Below, in pieces: positions 28,011-37,925 of a DNA stretch of 64,000 nt (position 1 is its first letter; each line of letters begins with the position of its first letter). Below the pieces are notes generated by a model. The model was given only the letters and a program-made list of their open reading frames with translations, searched no databases and was not told the origin of the DNA. The DNA is from Psychroflexus sp. ALD_RP9 (GTDB lineage Bacteria; Bacteroidota; Bacteroidia; Flavobacteriales; Flavobacteriaceae): assembly GCF_017311165.1 (NCBI RefSeq), contig NZ_CP062973.1, forward strand, positions 682,001 to 746,000, read 5' to 3'. Made by a program: the position numbers and the translations under genes.

Positions 28011-29346
28011 TAAATTTATCGAGGTCTAAACCACCATAATTCCCGCTACTCATCATTAGTAAGACATCATGCTTAAATTCTTTTAAGTCTAAAAAAGCCT
28101 TAAAATTTTCAGGGGATGTAAACACCTGTAAATCGTCTCGCCCAAAAGCTTCTAGGATGTCTTGTTTACCAAGTGTATCGAGCTGTTTAATTTCAACTGC
28201 CTTTGGTGAGTAAAACACAACTGCCTCATCGGCTTGATCTAAGGCATGCTTATATTCGGCCAAAAAATTCTGATTCAGGCTACTATAGGTGTGTAACTCT
28301 AAACAAGCGATAAGATGGCGCTTAGGATATTGCTTTTTAACTGCACTTGTTGTAGCTTTTACCTTAGATGGAGAATGCGCATAGTCTTTGTACAACGCAA
28401 TTTTATCATTCTTAAATAAAAGCTCTAAACGTTTTGAAGCACCTTTAAAGCTTGCTATGGCTTCATAAAAATCATCTTCATCAATGCCCATGTGTTGGCA
28501 AATCCATTTAGCTCCAGCTAAGTTTTCTAAGTTGTGCTCACCAAAAATTTCAAGCGGTAAATCACCTTCTGGGGTTTCAATAAATGTATCTCCATCTTCA
28601 ATTGAATAATTTGGAATTGTATAAGCATGTTTTCGGGTCGGTTTAGTGGCATTTTTAGCCAATTCGGCTAAAACAGGATCGTTTTCATTATAGACTAAAG
28701 TTGAGCCATTAGTCATCGTTTCTAAAAAAACCTCAAACTGTTTAACATAGTCTTCAAAAGTCGGGAATACATTAATATGATCCCAAGCAATACCACTTAA
28801 CAAAGCAATATTGGGTTGATAAAGGTGAAATTTTGGCCGTAAGTCTATTGGTGAAGAAAGATACTCATCGCCTTCTAACAAAATAAAATCATTTTCCTGA
28901 GTTAAGTGAACAGAGTTTTCAAAACCATCTAGTTGCGCACCTAACATGTAATCTACTTCTCTATTATGGTAATGCAATACATGTAAAATCATGGCTGTAA
29001 TAGTTGTTTTACCGTGAGAACCACCAATTACAACTCTAGTTTTTTGTTTTGAATGTTCAAATAAAAATTCAGGATAAGACATTATACTTAAACCTAAATC
29101 TTTAGCTTTTAAAAGTTCAGGATTATCAGGTTTTGCATGCATTCCAACAATAACAATATCTATGTCAGAGGTAATTTTGTCTGGAAACCAGCCATCTTGT
29201 GGTAAAAGTCCGACTGTTTTAAGTTTTGACCTTGATGGCTCAAAAATCTGGTCATCGCTTCCGGTAATTGTATCGCCTTTTTGATGTAAGGCAATAGCTA
29301 AACTGTGCATTGCACTACCGCCAATTGCTATAAAATGGATATGCAT
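27991..29346 (-). CDS. mpl: UDP-N-acetylmuramate ligase, Mpl-type (peptidoglycan recycling)
   Basis: Mur ligase that joins the recycled tripeptide L-Ala-gamma-D-Glu-meso-DAP to UDP-MurNAc in the cytoplasm. The 451-aa product has the Rossmann N-domain (HFIAIGGSAMHSLAIALHQKG), the ATP P-loop GGSHGKTTITAM (about 108-119) and the LLEGDEYLSSPIDLRPKF segment characteristic of Mpl. The C-domain contains YKDYAHSPSKVKAT. MurC relatives differ at these motifs. It has its own -7 motif 17 bp upstream and overlaps the PaiB-like gene tail to tail. Confidence 0.9.
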   Translation of the reverse strand: MHIHFIAIGGSAMHSLAIALHQKGDTITGSDDQIFEPSRSKLKTVGLLPQDGWFPDKITSDIDIVIVGMHAKPDNPELLKAKDLGLSIMSYPEFLFEHSKQKTRVVIGGSHGKTTITAMILHVLHYHNREVDYMLGAQLDGFENSVHLTQENDFILLEGDEYLSSPIDLRPKFHLYQPNIALLSGIAWDHINVFPTFEDYVKQFEVFLETMTNGSTLVYNENDPVLAELAKNATKPTRKHAYTIPNYSIEDGDTFIETPEGDLPLEIFGEHNLENLAGAKWICQHMGIDEDDFYEAIASFKGASKRLELLFKNDKIALYKDYAHSPSKVKATTSAVKKQYPKRHLIACLELHTYSSLNQNFLAEYKHALDQADEAVVFYSPKAVEIKQLDTLGKQDILEAFGRDDLQVFTSPENFKAFLDLKEFKHDVLLMMSSGNYGGLDLDKFTNQLES

Positions 29347-29362
29347 AGAATAATTTTATTTA

Positions 29363-29370
29363 CAAAGTTA
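29363..29370 (-). promoter_or_regulatory. -7 promoter element for mpl
   Basis: TAACTTTG on the minus strand, a perfect TAnnTTTG match, 16 bp before the mpl ATG. No good TTG -33 is seen. It lies between mpl and the end of the upstream TPR gene. Confidence 0.5.
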
Positions 29371-29374
29371 AATT

Positions 29375-30223
29375 TTATAAAGCTAATTTTGACTTAAGTT
29401 GATTTAATTTCAGTTTTTCTTTAGATGATAAGTTTTGAACTGATACTTGAGATAAAATTGACTTCAAATCTGAAGTTTGATAAGATGCTAAATCTTCAAT
29501 TGAGTTGAGTTGAAAAATAAAATTTAAATGATTAGTAACATGGTATGCCTTTATAGCAGTTGAAACTAGTTGTTTGGTTTTGTTGAAATCTTTATATAAC
29601 CCGATTAATTTTTCGAAACAAGTTTTTGATTTTCCGATAGCTACTGCTTTGGTGTAATATTTTTCTGCTTGGCTGAAGTTACCGTCATATGATTCAATAT
29701 AACCTTTTGCTAGTGCGGCATCTACAGGACTTATAGTTTCAAGCTGGTTGGCATATTTATAGGCCGTTGATTTGCTTCCACCGATAATACCTGGCAATTC
29801 CATATAAAGTTGAACCAATGCCCAACGTGATTCTATATGTTTAGAGTCGAGTATGGTAGCTTTTTTTAAATGTAGCTTAACATCACCTAACAAAGTTAAT
29901 GCCTTAAAACGGTTAACTGATTTGGCGTATAAACCTAAAGCACCACCATATCTAAAATGATATTCGGCATTATTAGGAAACTGTTTAACTAATACCTTAT
30001 TAATTTCAGCTGCTTTTTCCCACTGCTCTAACCTCGCATAAGTTTGACCAAGCAGTACTCGACTTTCTACATTATCTTGATTATTTTTCAAATAATCTAT
30101 AAGTAGTGTTTTAGCTTGTTTATAATTAGCCTCATCATAAGCTTGTTTAGCTTCAAATAATTGATTTTGTGACCAACTTTGAAAGCTTATAATAATAAAG
30201 ATTACAAACCAAAAATATTTCAT
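29375..30223 (-). CDS. Secreted tetratricopeptide-repeat protein
   Basis: The 282-aa product has a signal peptide (hydrophobic residues 3-15, ending SWSQ) and then TPR-like helical repeats. Examples are AKQAYDEANYKQAKTLLIDYLKN (about 23-45), RLEQWEKAAEINKVLVKQFPNNAEYHF and YDGNFSQAEKYYTKAVAI; conserved small residues at repeat positions 8 and 20 are visible. Such proteins act as scaffolds; no partner is indicated. The start is MKYFWFVIF, immediately before the signal peptide; 15 more codons are open upstream but lie across the promoter. A TACATTTG -7 element precedes it. Confidence 0.75.
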   Translation of the reverse strand: MKYFWFVIFIIISFQSWSQNQLFEAKQAYDEANYKQAKTLLIDYLKNNQDNVESRVLLGQTYARLEQWEKAAEINKVLVKQFPNNAEYHFRYGGALGLYAKSVNRFKALTLLGDVKLHLKKATILDSKHIESRWALVQLYMELPGIIGGSKSTAYKYANQLETISPVDAALAKGYIESYDGNFSQAEKYYTKAVAIGKSKTCFEKLIGLYKDFNKTKQLVSTAIKAYHVTNHLNFIFQLNSIEDLASYQTSDLKSILSQVSVQNLSSKEKLKLNQLKSKLAL

Positions 30224-30254
30224 TTTTAATAACAGATAAACTAAATTTTTATAA

Positions 30255-30262
30255 CAAATGTA
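30255..30262 (-). promoter_or_regulatory. -7 promoter element for the TPR protein gene
   Basis: TACATTTG on the minus strand, a perfect match to the Bacteroidota -7 consensus, 31 bp before the ATG at 30223. A clear TTG -33 was not found. It lies in the 86-bp gap after rodA. Confidence 0.5.
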
Positions 30263-30309
30263 AAACACTACTATTAATACAGTTTAAATATTAACTTTTT
30301 AATTCAGTT

Positions 30310-31566
30310 TTAATTTAAACTGCTTCGTTTGGCGTCAAATTTTAGAAAAATAAAAATCAGTATTAAAAATCCCCACAAACCTGAGCCTCCGTAACTAAAA
30401 AATGGTAAAGGAATTCCGACAGTAGGAAATAAGCCAATTACCATTGCAATGTTAACAAAGAAATGAAAAAATAAAATACCAATAACTGAATAACCAAAAA
30501 CTCGGTTGAATTGCGATTTTTGTCGTTCTGCAAGATAATACAGTCTTAAAATAAGACAAGCAAACAGAAGAATGATGATACTTGAACCAATAAATCCCCA
30601 TTCTTCACCAACAGTGCTAAAAATATAATCTGTATGCTGTTCTGGCACAAATTTACCTTGTGTTTGGGTACCTTTTAGCCAACCTTTTCCAGTTAAGCCA
30701 CCACTACCTATCGCAACTTGACTTTGATATAAATTAAATGCAGAGCCTTTAATATCAACTTGATCACTTAATAAAACTTCAAATCGGTCTTGCTGATGAG
30801 GCAACAAAACATTATTAAATATATAACTTACAGAAAAAGAAAAACCAACCCCTAACAATCCGATAACTAAATACTTCCAAAGTTTTTTTCTTTTATTTTT
30901 ATTCAGAATATATGCTAAAACTAAAATCAGAACTAGCACAACTGATACAATGATTCCTCCAAACTTTAACGTTAGAACAAATAGTATTGCAGCTGAAATT
31001 GAAATAGTTAAGTACCAATGCGGAAGACCTTCACGATACATTGGCAAAATAAATGAAGCATAAATTAGCGCACTGCCAGCATCTGGCTGTAACATAATTA
31101 GACCTACTGGTACGGCAATAATAAAAAAGGCCTTTAATTGGTATTTAAACAATTTTAAACTTACTTGTATTTCGCTTAAATATTTTGCCATTGCTAAAGA
31201 TACAGCTGCTTTTACAAATTCTGCAGGCTGAATACTAAACGACCCAAACGAATACCAGGCAGTCTGGCCAGCAATTGTTTTACCAAAAAAGAGAACACCA
31301 ACTAAAGATAGTATAGCCAATAAGTAAATAATACTTGCAAAGCGTTCATAGAATTTCACTTCAATAGAAGTGATAATAATAACAAGCAAAAAGCCTAAAG
31401 CAATAAATAAAATTTGTTTACCGTAAATAGCAGAAAAATCAAGTATATGAGCATTGGCTGAAGTTAATGTCGTAGAATAAATATTACCCCAGCCAAAACC
31501 TATAAGCAATGCTATAAGCATAATGCTTAACCAGTCTATCTGTAAAATTGTTTTTTGAGCACTCAC
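30310..31566 (-). CDS. rodA: Rod shape-determining protein RodA (SEDS glycosyltransferase)
   Basis: SEDS-family peptidoglycan glycosyltransferase that polymerises lipid II for cell elongation with PBP2. The 418-aa integral membrane protein has about ten helices and the SEDS signatures SIQPAEFVKAAVSLAMAKYL, LIMLQPDAGSALIYASF and VAIGSGGLTGKG. The late motif is FVPEQHTDYIFSTVGEEWGF, and the end is GIPLPFFSYGGSG. It follows mrdA by 1 bp, the usual pair, as the last gene of the elongation operon. Confidence 0.96.
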   Translation of the reverse strand: MSAQKTILQIDWLSIMLIALLIGFGWGNIYSTTLTSANAHILDFSAIYGKQILFIALGFLLVIIITSIEVKFYERFASIIYLLAILSLVGVLFFGKTIAGQTAWYSFGSFSIQPAEFVKAAVSLAMAKYLSEIQVSLKLFKYQLKAFFIIAVPVGLIMLQPDAGSALIYASFILPMYREGLPHWYLTISISAAILFVLTLKFGGIIVSVVLVLILVLAYILNKNKRKKLWKYLVIGLLGVGFSFSVSYIFNNVLLPHQQDRFEVLLSDQVDIKGSAFNLYQSQVAIGSGGLTGKGWLKGTQTQGKFVPEQHTDYIFSTVGEEWGFIGSSIIILLFACLILRLYYLAERQKSQFNRVFGYSVIGILFFHFFVNIAMVIGLFPTVGIPLPFFSYGGSGLWGFLILIFIFLKFDAKRSSLN

Positions 31567-31567
31567 T

Positions 31568-33439
31568 TTATTGACTGATTGTATCTAATTCTTTAGTTTT
31601 ATATGGTTTTGCATATTCTTCTTCTAAGCTTTGGTTTAAAATCCATTGCTCTAAATCGGTTCGTTCAATCTTATCTTTTAGATATTTTTCGATCATCAAG
31701 CTTGAAATACGACCAGCGTAAGTTGAGCCATATCCTCCATTTTCAACGAAAACTGCAATTGCAATTTTAGGATCTTCTTTGGGAGCAAAAGCAACAAAAA
31801 TAGAATGGTCTTCTAACTCGACAATCTTTCCATTAATTTTTGCTTTATTTTGAGCTGTTCCAGTTTTTCCACAAACTTCAATACCTGGAATTCTTAAAAA
31901 CCGAGCTGTGCCGTAATTATACACATCGTGCATTCCTTCAATTATAGGCTCAAAATGTTCTTGATTTATAGTTGTAAATTGCTTCTCGGTATATTTAGGT
32001 TCAGTAATAGTTTTACCATCAATTTCTTTTAGGATATGAGGTTTATAAAACCAACCCCGATTAGCGATAGCCGCTGTAACATTAGCCAACTGAATTGGTG
32101 TTGTTAAAACTTCACCTTGACCAATAGCGTTGGAAAGTGTAGCGGTAGCGTACCATTTATATTTAGGGTAATTATATGCTCGGTTGTAATATTCTGCATC
32201 TGGCACTAATCCAGCTCTACCAACGGGTAAATCATATCCAAGAAAATTACCAAGGCCAAAACTTCTTAAATGCTTAGCCCACACATCAATTCCTTCTTGT
32301 GGTGTATCGAATTTTTCAATACTTCTTCGGTATATTTGAGCAAAATAGGTATTACAAGAATAGGCAATACCTGAAATTAAGGCTACTGGACTAGAATGTG
32401 CATGGCAGCCCATTCGTGCACCTCGACCATAAGTATAGCCACCATAACATTTAAAATTTTCTTCTACTTCTACAACATTTTCTTGTAAAGCAATCAAGCC
32501 TGTCAAAGCTTTAAATGGAGATCCAGGAGGATAAACCGCCTGTAAAGCTCGATTATAAAGTGGTTTTGAAATTGAATCGTAATATAAACGGGTAAAATTA
32601 CGTGAGCGTTTACGTCCAACTAGCAAGTCTGGATCATAAGATGGAGCGGTTACTAAACTCAATATTTCACCCGATGAAGGTTGAATAGCCACGATACCAC
32701 CGCGTTTATTTTTCATTAATAACTCACCATAAGCTTGTAATTCTGAATCTATCGTTAAAGTAATATCCTTTCCTTTTTGAGGTAAAGTGTCAAAAGCACC
32801 GTTTTTAAACGACTTAATATTTCTATTAAACCGATCTCTCAAAAAGTGTTTAACACCTCTTTGGCCTCTCAATTCTTCTTCATATTGCTGTTCAACACCT
32901 TGACGACCAATAAAATCACCTGATTGATAATAAGGATTTTTTGAGATATCACGATTGTTAACTTCAGCGATATAACCTAAGATATTAGAACTATGTTTGA
33001 CATCATAATCACGCAAAGAACGTTTTTGAATAAAGAAGCCTTTATATTTATACATCTTTTCCTGAACATACGCGTACTCGCTTTTGGTGAGTTGCGGTGT
33101 AATGACTGAAGCCAATTTAGGTGAATAGATAAAAGCCTTTTTAATTTGTTCTTTTAGCCGCTCAGGTGTTAATTTTAATAAATTCGCGAGTTCAAGTGTA
33201 TCAAATGACTCTAACTCATTTGGTATAACCATCACGTCGTAAGCAGGTTGATTACCAACTAAAAGTTTACCATTTCGATCATATATATAGCCTCTTTGCG
33301 GGTAATCAAAAACTTTTCTGATAGCAATATTTTTAGAAACATCATCATAAGAATCGTCTATTAACTGAATATAAACTAGACGTGCTAAAAATATTAAAGC
33401 CGTAATGCAAACTAGTAAAACAGGTAGTATTTTTCTCAC
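31568..33439 (-). CDS. mrdA: Penicillin-binding protein 2 (elongation transpeptidase)
   Basis: Class B PBP that cross-links peptidoglycan during elongation, the partner of RodA. The 623-aa product has one N-terminal membrane anchor (about residues 4-22) and a pedestal/dimerisation region (YPQRGYIYDRNGKLL from 46). The transpeptidase domain has the catalytic SPFK (Ser307, Lys310), SCN (361-363) and KTG (525-527). All three motifs are intact. Its start overlaps the mreD stop by 4 bp and rodA begins 1 bp after it. Confidence 0.96.
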   Translation of the reverse strand: MRKILPVLLVCITALIFLARLVYIQLIDDSYDDVSKNIAIRKVFDYPQRGYIYDRNGKLLVGNQPAYDVMVIPNELESFDTLELANLLKLTPERLKEQIKKAFIYSPKLASVITPQLTKSEYAYVQEKMYKYKGFFIQKRSLRDYDVKHSSNILGYIAEVNNRDISKNPYYQSGDFIGRQGVEQQYEEELRGQRGVKHFLRDRFNRNIKSFKNGAFDTLPQKGKDITLTIDSELQAYGELLMKNKRGGIVAIQPSSGEILSLVTAPSYDPDLLVGRKRSRNFTRLYYDSISKPLYNRALQAVYPPGSPFKALTGLIALQENVVEVEENFKCYGGYTYGRGARMGCHAHSSPVALISGIAYSCNTYFAQIYRRSIEKFDTPQEGIDVWAKHLRSFGLGNFLGYDLPVGRAGLVPDAEYYNRAYNYPKYKWYATATLSNAIGQGEVLTTPIQLANVTAAIANRGWFYKPHILKEIDGKTITEPKYTEKQFTTINQEHFEPIIEGMHDVYNYGTARFLRIPGIEVCGKTGTAQNKAKINGKIVELEDHSIFVAFAPKEDPKIAIAVFVENGGYGSTYAGRISSLMIEKYLKDKIERTDLEQWILNQSLEEEYAKPYKTKELDTISQ

Positions 33440-33945
33440 TTAATTTGCTTTTGCAGAAGTTGAAGAATTAAAGTATTAACTAAAACACTTAACAAGGTTG
33501 ATGTTATTAATTTTTTAAGAAACAATTGCCATAGGTTAATATTAAAAAATTCGAGTGAAAATAGAATGACGTGATGTAATAAAATTACTAAAAAGACGTA
33601 ACTTATTTTCTTTAAAAAGACAGCATTGTTAATGCTTAAGGTTTGATAATCATAACTTAACCCAAAATTGAAATGTAATAATTGAGGCCTAAAATAGGCA
33701 ATAACTAAGCTTGCCGTTGCATGCATTCCACCTGTATTTTGAAACATATCTATACTTAGCCCTAATAAGAATGCGAGAATTAAAGTCTGTATTCGATTAG
33801 CATGTGGTGGCTGCAAAATAATAAACAAAGGATACACAAAAGGAACAACATTATTTAGAATTATTAATTTATCAAAAATAAAGACCTGAGCTAATACAAC
33901 ACTGAGAAATAAAATGATATGATATAACCGATTATTCGCTTTCAT
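33436..33945 (-). CDS. mreD: Rod shape-determining protein MreD
   Basis: Small integral membrane protein of the elongasome, linking MreC and the RodA-PBP2 pair. The 169-aa product is strongly hydrophobic with about five helices, including LGLSIDMFQNTGGMHATASLVIAYFRP, the part of MreD that is best conserved in Bacteroidota. Identification rests on this motif and on its place between mreC (14-bp overlap) and mrdA (4-bp overlap). Confidence 0.9.
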   Translation of the reverse strand: MKANNRLYHIILFLSVVLAQVFIFDKLIILNNVVPFVYPLFIILQPPHANRIQTLILAFLLGLSIDMFQNTGGMHATASLVIAYFRPQLLHFNFGLSYDYQTLSINNAVFLKKISYVFLVILLHHVILFSLEFFNINLWQLFLKKLITSTLLSVLVNTLILQLLQKQIK

Positions 33946-34774
33946 TGTCGTCTTTATTTAGAGTACTTATAGCTTCGGTTTTGTTGTTTCGCTTTAAAAT
34001 GTAAACTTTACCTAAATTAGTCATGTCATTAAAGAGTTTAACCTCTATTTCAAAATAGCCTTGAATTAATTCAAAATCTTGTATTGTACCAATGGGAAAG
34101 TTTTCTGGAAAAATAAACGATTTTCCACCTGTGATAATTGTATCTCCTATAGCTATTGGTGCTGATCGAGGAACATCTTTTAATTTTGCAACTTCAACTG
34201 AAACAGCATCCCAGGTTAAAGTTCCAAAATGATTAGACTTTTTCAGTTTAGCGTTTATTGAAATATTACGGTTTAAGATTGAAATAACTCGTGAAAAATT
34301 AGCTGAAGTATATTCTGTAATACCTATAATTCCTAAGCTTGAAAATACAGCGAGTTCATTGTCTATACTATCATTTGTGCCTTTATTTAACAGCAAGTAA
34401 TTATCTGGATTATTATAGTTGTTAGAAACAACTTCTGCTGGTATAATTGTATAAAGGCTATCGTTTAAATTTAGATTTTGAGCTGTTTTAGGCTTTATTG
34501 TATCAAGTGGAAGTAATCCTTTTGAATTAAGTAGCCGTTCACGTAACAACTTGTTTTCTTGGTGTAAAACTTCATTTTGAGATTTTAAATTGAAGTATTC
34601 GCTAACCGAAGACTGTATGCTATAAATGTTAGCACTAATAAAGTTGGTTGAATTTACAAAGTTGGTATTTTGATATGTGTGAGCGTAAAACGTAAACCTT
34701 AAACCTGCAACTAGTAATAACAGAAATACTAAAAACACCTTATATTTAATAAGAAAATTAAGTATTTGCTGCAT
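33932..34774 (-). CDS. mreC: Rod shape-determining protein MreC
   Basis: Periplasmic scaffold of the elongasome that activates PBP2-RodA. The 280-aa product has an N-terminal membrane helix (about residues 13-27), a short coiled coil (LKSQNEVLHQENKLLRERLL, about 63-82) and the double beta-barrel domain. That domain contains NKGTNDSI, SSLGIIGITEYTSANFSRVISILN and GDTIITGGKSFIFP. It is 8 bp after mreB and overlaps mreD by 14 bp. Confidence 0.93.
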   Translation of the reverse strand: MQQILNFLIKYKVFLVFLLLLVAGLRFTFYAHTYQNTNFVNSTNFISANIYSIQSSVSEYFNLKSQNEVLHQENKLLRERLLNSKGLLPLDTIKPKTAQNLNLNDSLYTIIPAEVVSNNYNNPDNYLLLNKGTNDSIDNELAVFSSLGIIGITEYTSANFSRVISILNRNISINAKLKKSNHFGTLTWDAVSVEVAKLKDVPRSAPIAIGDTIITGGKSFIFPENFPIGTIQDFELIQGYFEIEVKLFNDMTNLGKVYILKRNNKTEAISTLNKDDNESE

Positions 34775-34782
34775 CTAATGGC

Positions 34783-35814
34783 TTATTCTTGAATTAACAC
34801 TGGCTTAAAACGCTCTAAGTTTTTCAAAGTAATACCTGTTCCTCGAACAATTGCTCTTAATGGGTCTTCAGCAATATAAACCGGTAAATCTGTTTTTTGA
34901 GATAGACGCTTATCTAAACCTCTTAACATAGAACCACCGCCAGCTAAATAAATTCCCGTATTGTAAATATCAGCGGCAAGTTCTGGTGGTGTTTGAGAGA
35001 GTGTTTCCATAACAGCGTCTTCAATCCTTAAAATAGATTTATCTAGAGCTTTTGCTATTTCTCGAAAAGAAATTTCAACTTGTTTTGGTTTTCCTGTCAG
35101 TAAATCACGACCTTGAACATTCATATCTTCGGGAGTAGTTTCTAAATCTTCGGTTGCAGATCCAATCTGAATTTTAATTTTTTCAGCAGTACGCTCACCA
35201 ATAAACAAGTTATGTTGTGTCCTCATGTAATAGATAATGTCATTGGTAAACACATCACCAGCGACCTTAACCGATTTATCGCAAACAATACCACCTAAAG
35301 CAATTACAGCTATTTCGGTGGTACCACCACCAATATCAACAATCATATTCCCTTTTGGCTGCATGATATCTACGCCAATACCTATTGCAGCTGCCATAGG
35401 TTCATGAATTAAATAAACTTCTTTGCCATTTACACGTTCAGCTGAATCTTTAACGGCTCGCATTTCAACCTCAGTTATACCACTTGGAATACAAATAACC
35501 ATACGTAACGAAGGTGTAAACAAACGCTTTTTTAATGCAGGTATTTCTTTAATGAACATACTAATCATTTGTTCACTCGCTTCAAAATCTGCTATAACAC
35601 CGTCTTTTAAAGGCCTTATGGTTTTAATATTTTCATGGGTTTTACCTTGCATCATTGCAGCTTCTTTACCTGCTGCAATAATTTTACCAGAAATTCGGTC
35701 ACGAGCAACAATAGATGGGCTATCAACAACTACTTTATCATTATGGATGATAAGTGTGTTTGCTGTTCCTAAATCAATGGCTATATCTTCAGTTAAAAAA
35801 TCAAAAAATCCCAT
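34783..35814 (-). CDS. mreB: Rod shape-determining protein MreB (bacterial actin)
   Basis: Actin-like filament protein that positions elongation synthesis under the inner membrane. The 343-aa product begins MGFFDFLTEDIAIDLGTANTL. It contains phosphate-1 (DLGTANTLI), connect-1 (EPMAAAIGIGVDI), phosphate-2 (MIVDIGGGTTEIAVI) and adenosine (LAGGGSMLRGLDKRL) motifs. Length is typical. It lies 31 bp after purH; a weak -7 (TAACTTTA) in that gap could give extra expression. Confidence 0.98.
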   Translation of the reverse strand: MGFFDFLTEDIAIDLGTANTLIIHNDKVVVDSPSIVARDRISGKIIAAGKEAAMMQGKTHENIKTIRPLKDGVIADFEASEQMISMFIKEIPALKKRLFTPSLRMVICIPSGITEVEMRAVKDSAERVNGKEVYLIHEPMAAAIGIGVDIMQPKGNMIVDIGGGTTEIAVIALGGIVCDKSVKVAGDVFTNDIIYYMRTQHNLFIGERTAEKIKIQIGSATEDLETTPEDMNVQGRDLLTGKPKQVEISFREIAKALDKSILRIEDAVMETLSQTPPELAADIYNTGIYLAGGGSMLRGLDKRLSQKTDLPVYIAEDPLRAIVRGTGITLKNLERFKPVLIQE

Positions 35815-35845
35815 GTGCTAATTATGTGTAATGTAAAGTTACGTA

Positions 35846-37378
35846 TTAATGTTTAAAGTGTCTTGTGCCAGTCATTAACATTGTTAAATGATTCTCGTTA
35901 CAATAATCAATGCTTAACTGGTCTTTAATTGAGCCACCTGGCTGAATAACTGAAGTTATACCTGCTTTATGAGCAATCTCTACACAATCTGGAAATGGAA
36001 AAAAAGCATCACTTGCCATAACGGCATCTTTAAGACTGAAATTAAATGATATTGCTTTATGAATGGCTTGGTTTAAGGCATCAACTCTTGAAGTTTGACC
36101 TGTCCCACTAGCTAAAAGTTGTTTATTTTTGGCAAGCACAATTGTATTAGATTTAGTGTGTTTACAAATTTTTGAAGCAAATAATAAATCTGTAATTTGT
36201 TCCTGAGTTGCTTCTTTATTAGTCACACAATTCAAATCTTCAATAGCGTCTGTTTTTAAATCTTTATCTTGTACTAAAACTCCATTTAAGCATGTTCTAA
36301 CTGTAGGTTGCTTAAAATTAAATTGCTTTTGAACTAAAATAATTCGATTTTTCTTGCCTTTTAATGTTGATAAAGCTTCAGTTGAAAAACTCGGCGCAAT
36401 AACAACCTCACAAAATAGTTGATGAATTTCTTTTGCGGTTTCCTGATTGATTTCTGTATTAGAAATCAATATTCCACCAAAAGCTGAAACAGGATCGCCA
36501 GCCAATGCATCTTTGTATGCTTCAGCGACAGTTGAACGTTGTGCTAAACCACAAGCGTTATTATGTTTTAAAATAGCAAAAGTTGGTGCTTCATTCTGAA
36601 ATTCGGCCATTAAATTAACTGCGGCATCAACATCTAATAGGTTATTATATGACAATTCTTTACCATGCAATTGATCAAAAACCGAATTGAATTCACCAAA
36701 AAACTGGCCTTTTTGATGTGGATTTTCACCATACCTCAAAGTATTTCCATCTGTATAACTTTGTTTAAAAGCGTTAACGTGCCCGTTTCTATTTAAGTAA
36801 TTAAAAATAGCAGTGTCGTAATGTGAGGAAATATTAAAAGCTTTGGCTGCAAAATTTTGTCTTGTTTCTAAATCAATTTCGCCATTTTGACTTTGTAGGA
36901 GTTCTAAAATTTCTACATAATCATTACGTGATGACACACACAAAGTGTCTTTAAAGTTTTTAGCAGCCGCGCGTATAAGAGAAATTCCGCCAATATCAAT
37001 TTTTTCAATAATATCTTGTTCATTAGCACCAGAAGCCACAGTTGCCTCAAATGGGTATAAATCTACAATTACTAAATCGATTTGTGGTATATCATAAGAT
37101 TGCATTTCATCTTGATCACTTTCAACCGACTGTCGGTTCAAAATTCCACCAAAAACCTTAGGATGTAAAGTTTTTACGCGACCACCCAAAATTGAAGGAT
37201 ATTCGGTCACAGACTCTACAGGTGTAACATCAATATCGAAAGATTTGATAAAGGTTTCGGTACCGCCTGTTGAATAGATTTTTACACCTATTTCATCTAA
37301 AAGTTTTACAATGGGTTCTAAACCATCTTTATGATAAACTGATATTAAGGCCGAGTTGATTTTTAGGGAAGCGCTCAT
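35846..37378 (-). CDS. purH: Bifunctional AICAR transformylase / IMP cyclohydrolase
   Basis: Last two steps of purine synthesis: formylation of AICAR and ring closure to IMP. The 510-aa product has the N-terminal MGS-like cyclohydrolase domain (about 1-150; LISVYHKDGLEPIVKLL, STGGTETF, HPKVFGGIL) and the C-terminal transformylase domain with the conserved KHNNACGLA (Lys-His pair), GDPVSAFGG and DAFFPFPDC. It heads the mreBCD-mrdA-rodA gene block, a common neighbourhood in flavobacteria. A near-match -7 (TACTTTCG) lies 17 bp before the ATG. Confidence 0.97.
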   Translation of the reverse strand: MSASLKINSALISVYHKDGLEPIVKLLDEIGVKIYSTGGTETFIKSFDIDVTPVESVTEYPSILGGRVKTLHPKVFGGILNRQSVESDQDEMQSYDIPQIDLVIVDLYPFEATVASGANEQDIIEKIDIGGISLIRAAAKNFKDTLCVSSRNDYVEILELLQSQNGEIDLETRQNFAAKAFNISSHYDTAIFNYLNRNGHVNAFKQSYTDGNTLRYGENPHQKGQFFGEFNSVFDQLHGKELSYNNLLDVDAAVNLMAEFQNEAPTFAILKHNNACGLAQRSTVAEAYKDALAGDPVSAFGGILISNTEINQETAKEIHQLFCEVVIAPSFSTEALSTLKGKKNRIILVQKQFNFKQPTVRTCLNGVLVQDKDLKTDAIEDLNCVTNKEATQEQITDLLFASKICKHTKSNTIVLAKNKQLLASGTGQTSRVDALNQAIHKAISFNFSLKDAVMASDAFFPFPDCVEIAHKAGITSVIQPGGSIKDQLSIDYCNENHLTMLMTGTRHFKH

Positions 37379-37449
37379 AGTAAAAAATTAAGTTGCGAAA
37401 GTAAGATTTTAGCATAAAAAAATAAAGTAAAAAGCTCTAAAAAATCAAA

Positions 37450-37887
37450 TTACTTTAAATACAAACGCTTTGATTTATAATCGATAACAGCTTTCGACTT
37501 CTCTAAAACATCTGCTCCCAAAATACCATGAACTTTTTCAGAATCGTGATTCTCTAAAGCTGTGTTTACATGTGATAAATCAAAAATAACTAATTTCATT
37601 TTCTTTTGTGTCCACTCGCCTATTTCAATTTTATTATCTTGAGACGACTTTGTTAACATATTACTTGCTCCTGCACCAGCTGCCCTAATGTCACTGTCTT
37701 CTGGCAGTAGTGAAAAGTAATCAGCAACAGCTAAATCTATGCAAGAACTCGATGCGCCTGTATCTAAAATAAAATCACCTGGAATTCCGTTAATTATAGC
37801 ATTACAATGTAAATGACCTGTTGAAATAACTCCGAGCTTAACACTTGAATAGCCTTTAGATTCAAGGATTTTACGTAATGATGGCAT
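37450..37887 (-). CDS. Single-domain retropepsin-like aspartic protease
   Basis: A 145-aa protein with one pepsin-like half: the DTGAS motif with catalytic Asp42 (FILDTGASSSCID), a flap region, and the C-terminal HGILGADVL motif of the fold. Like retroviral protease it would need to dimerise to form the active site. There is no signal peptide or membrane segment, so it should be cytoplasmic. Bacterial relatives are mostly uncharacterised, and the substrate is unknown. It is monocistronic, with its own perfect -7 motif, divergent from tatD. Confidence 0.85.
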   Translation of the reverse strand: MPSLRKILESKGYSSVKLGVISTGHLHCNAIINGIPGDFILDTGASSSCIDLAVADYFSLLPEDSDIRAAGAGASNMLTKSSQDNKIEIGEWTQKKMKLVIFDLSHVNTALENHDSEKVHGILGADVLEKSKAVIDYKSKRLYLK

Positions 37888-37902
37888 TTTTAGAAATTTT
37901 TA

Positions 37903-37910
37903 CAAATATA
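37903..37910 (-). promoter_or_regulatory. -7 promoter element for the retropepsin gene
   Basis: TATATTTG on the minus strand, a perfect consensus, 15 bp before the ATG at 37887. It lies only 15 bp from the oppositely oriented tatD element, so the two promoters share DNA. Confidence 0.6.
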
Positions 37911-37925
37911 GACTTTCAAAATCAA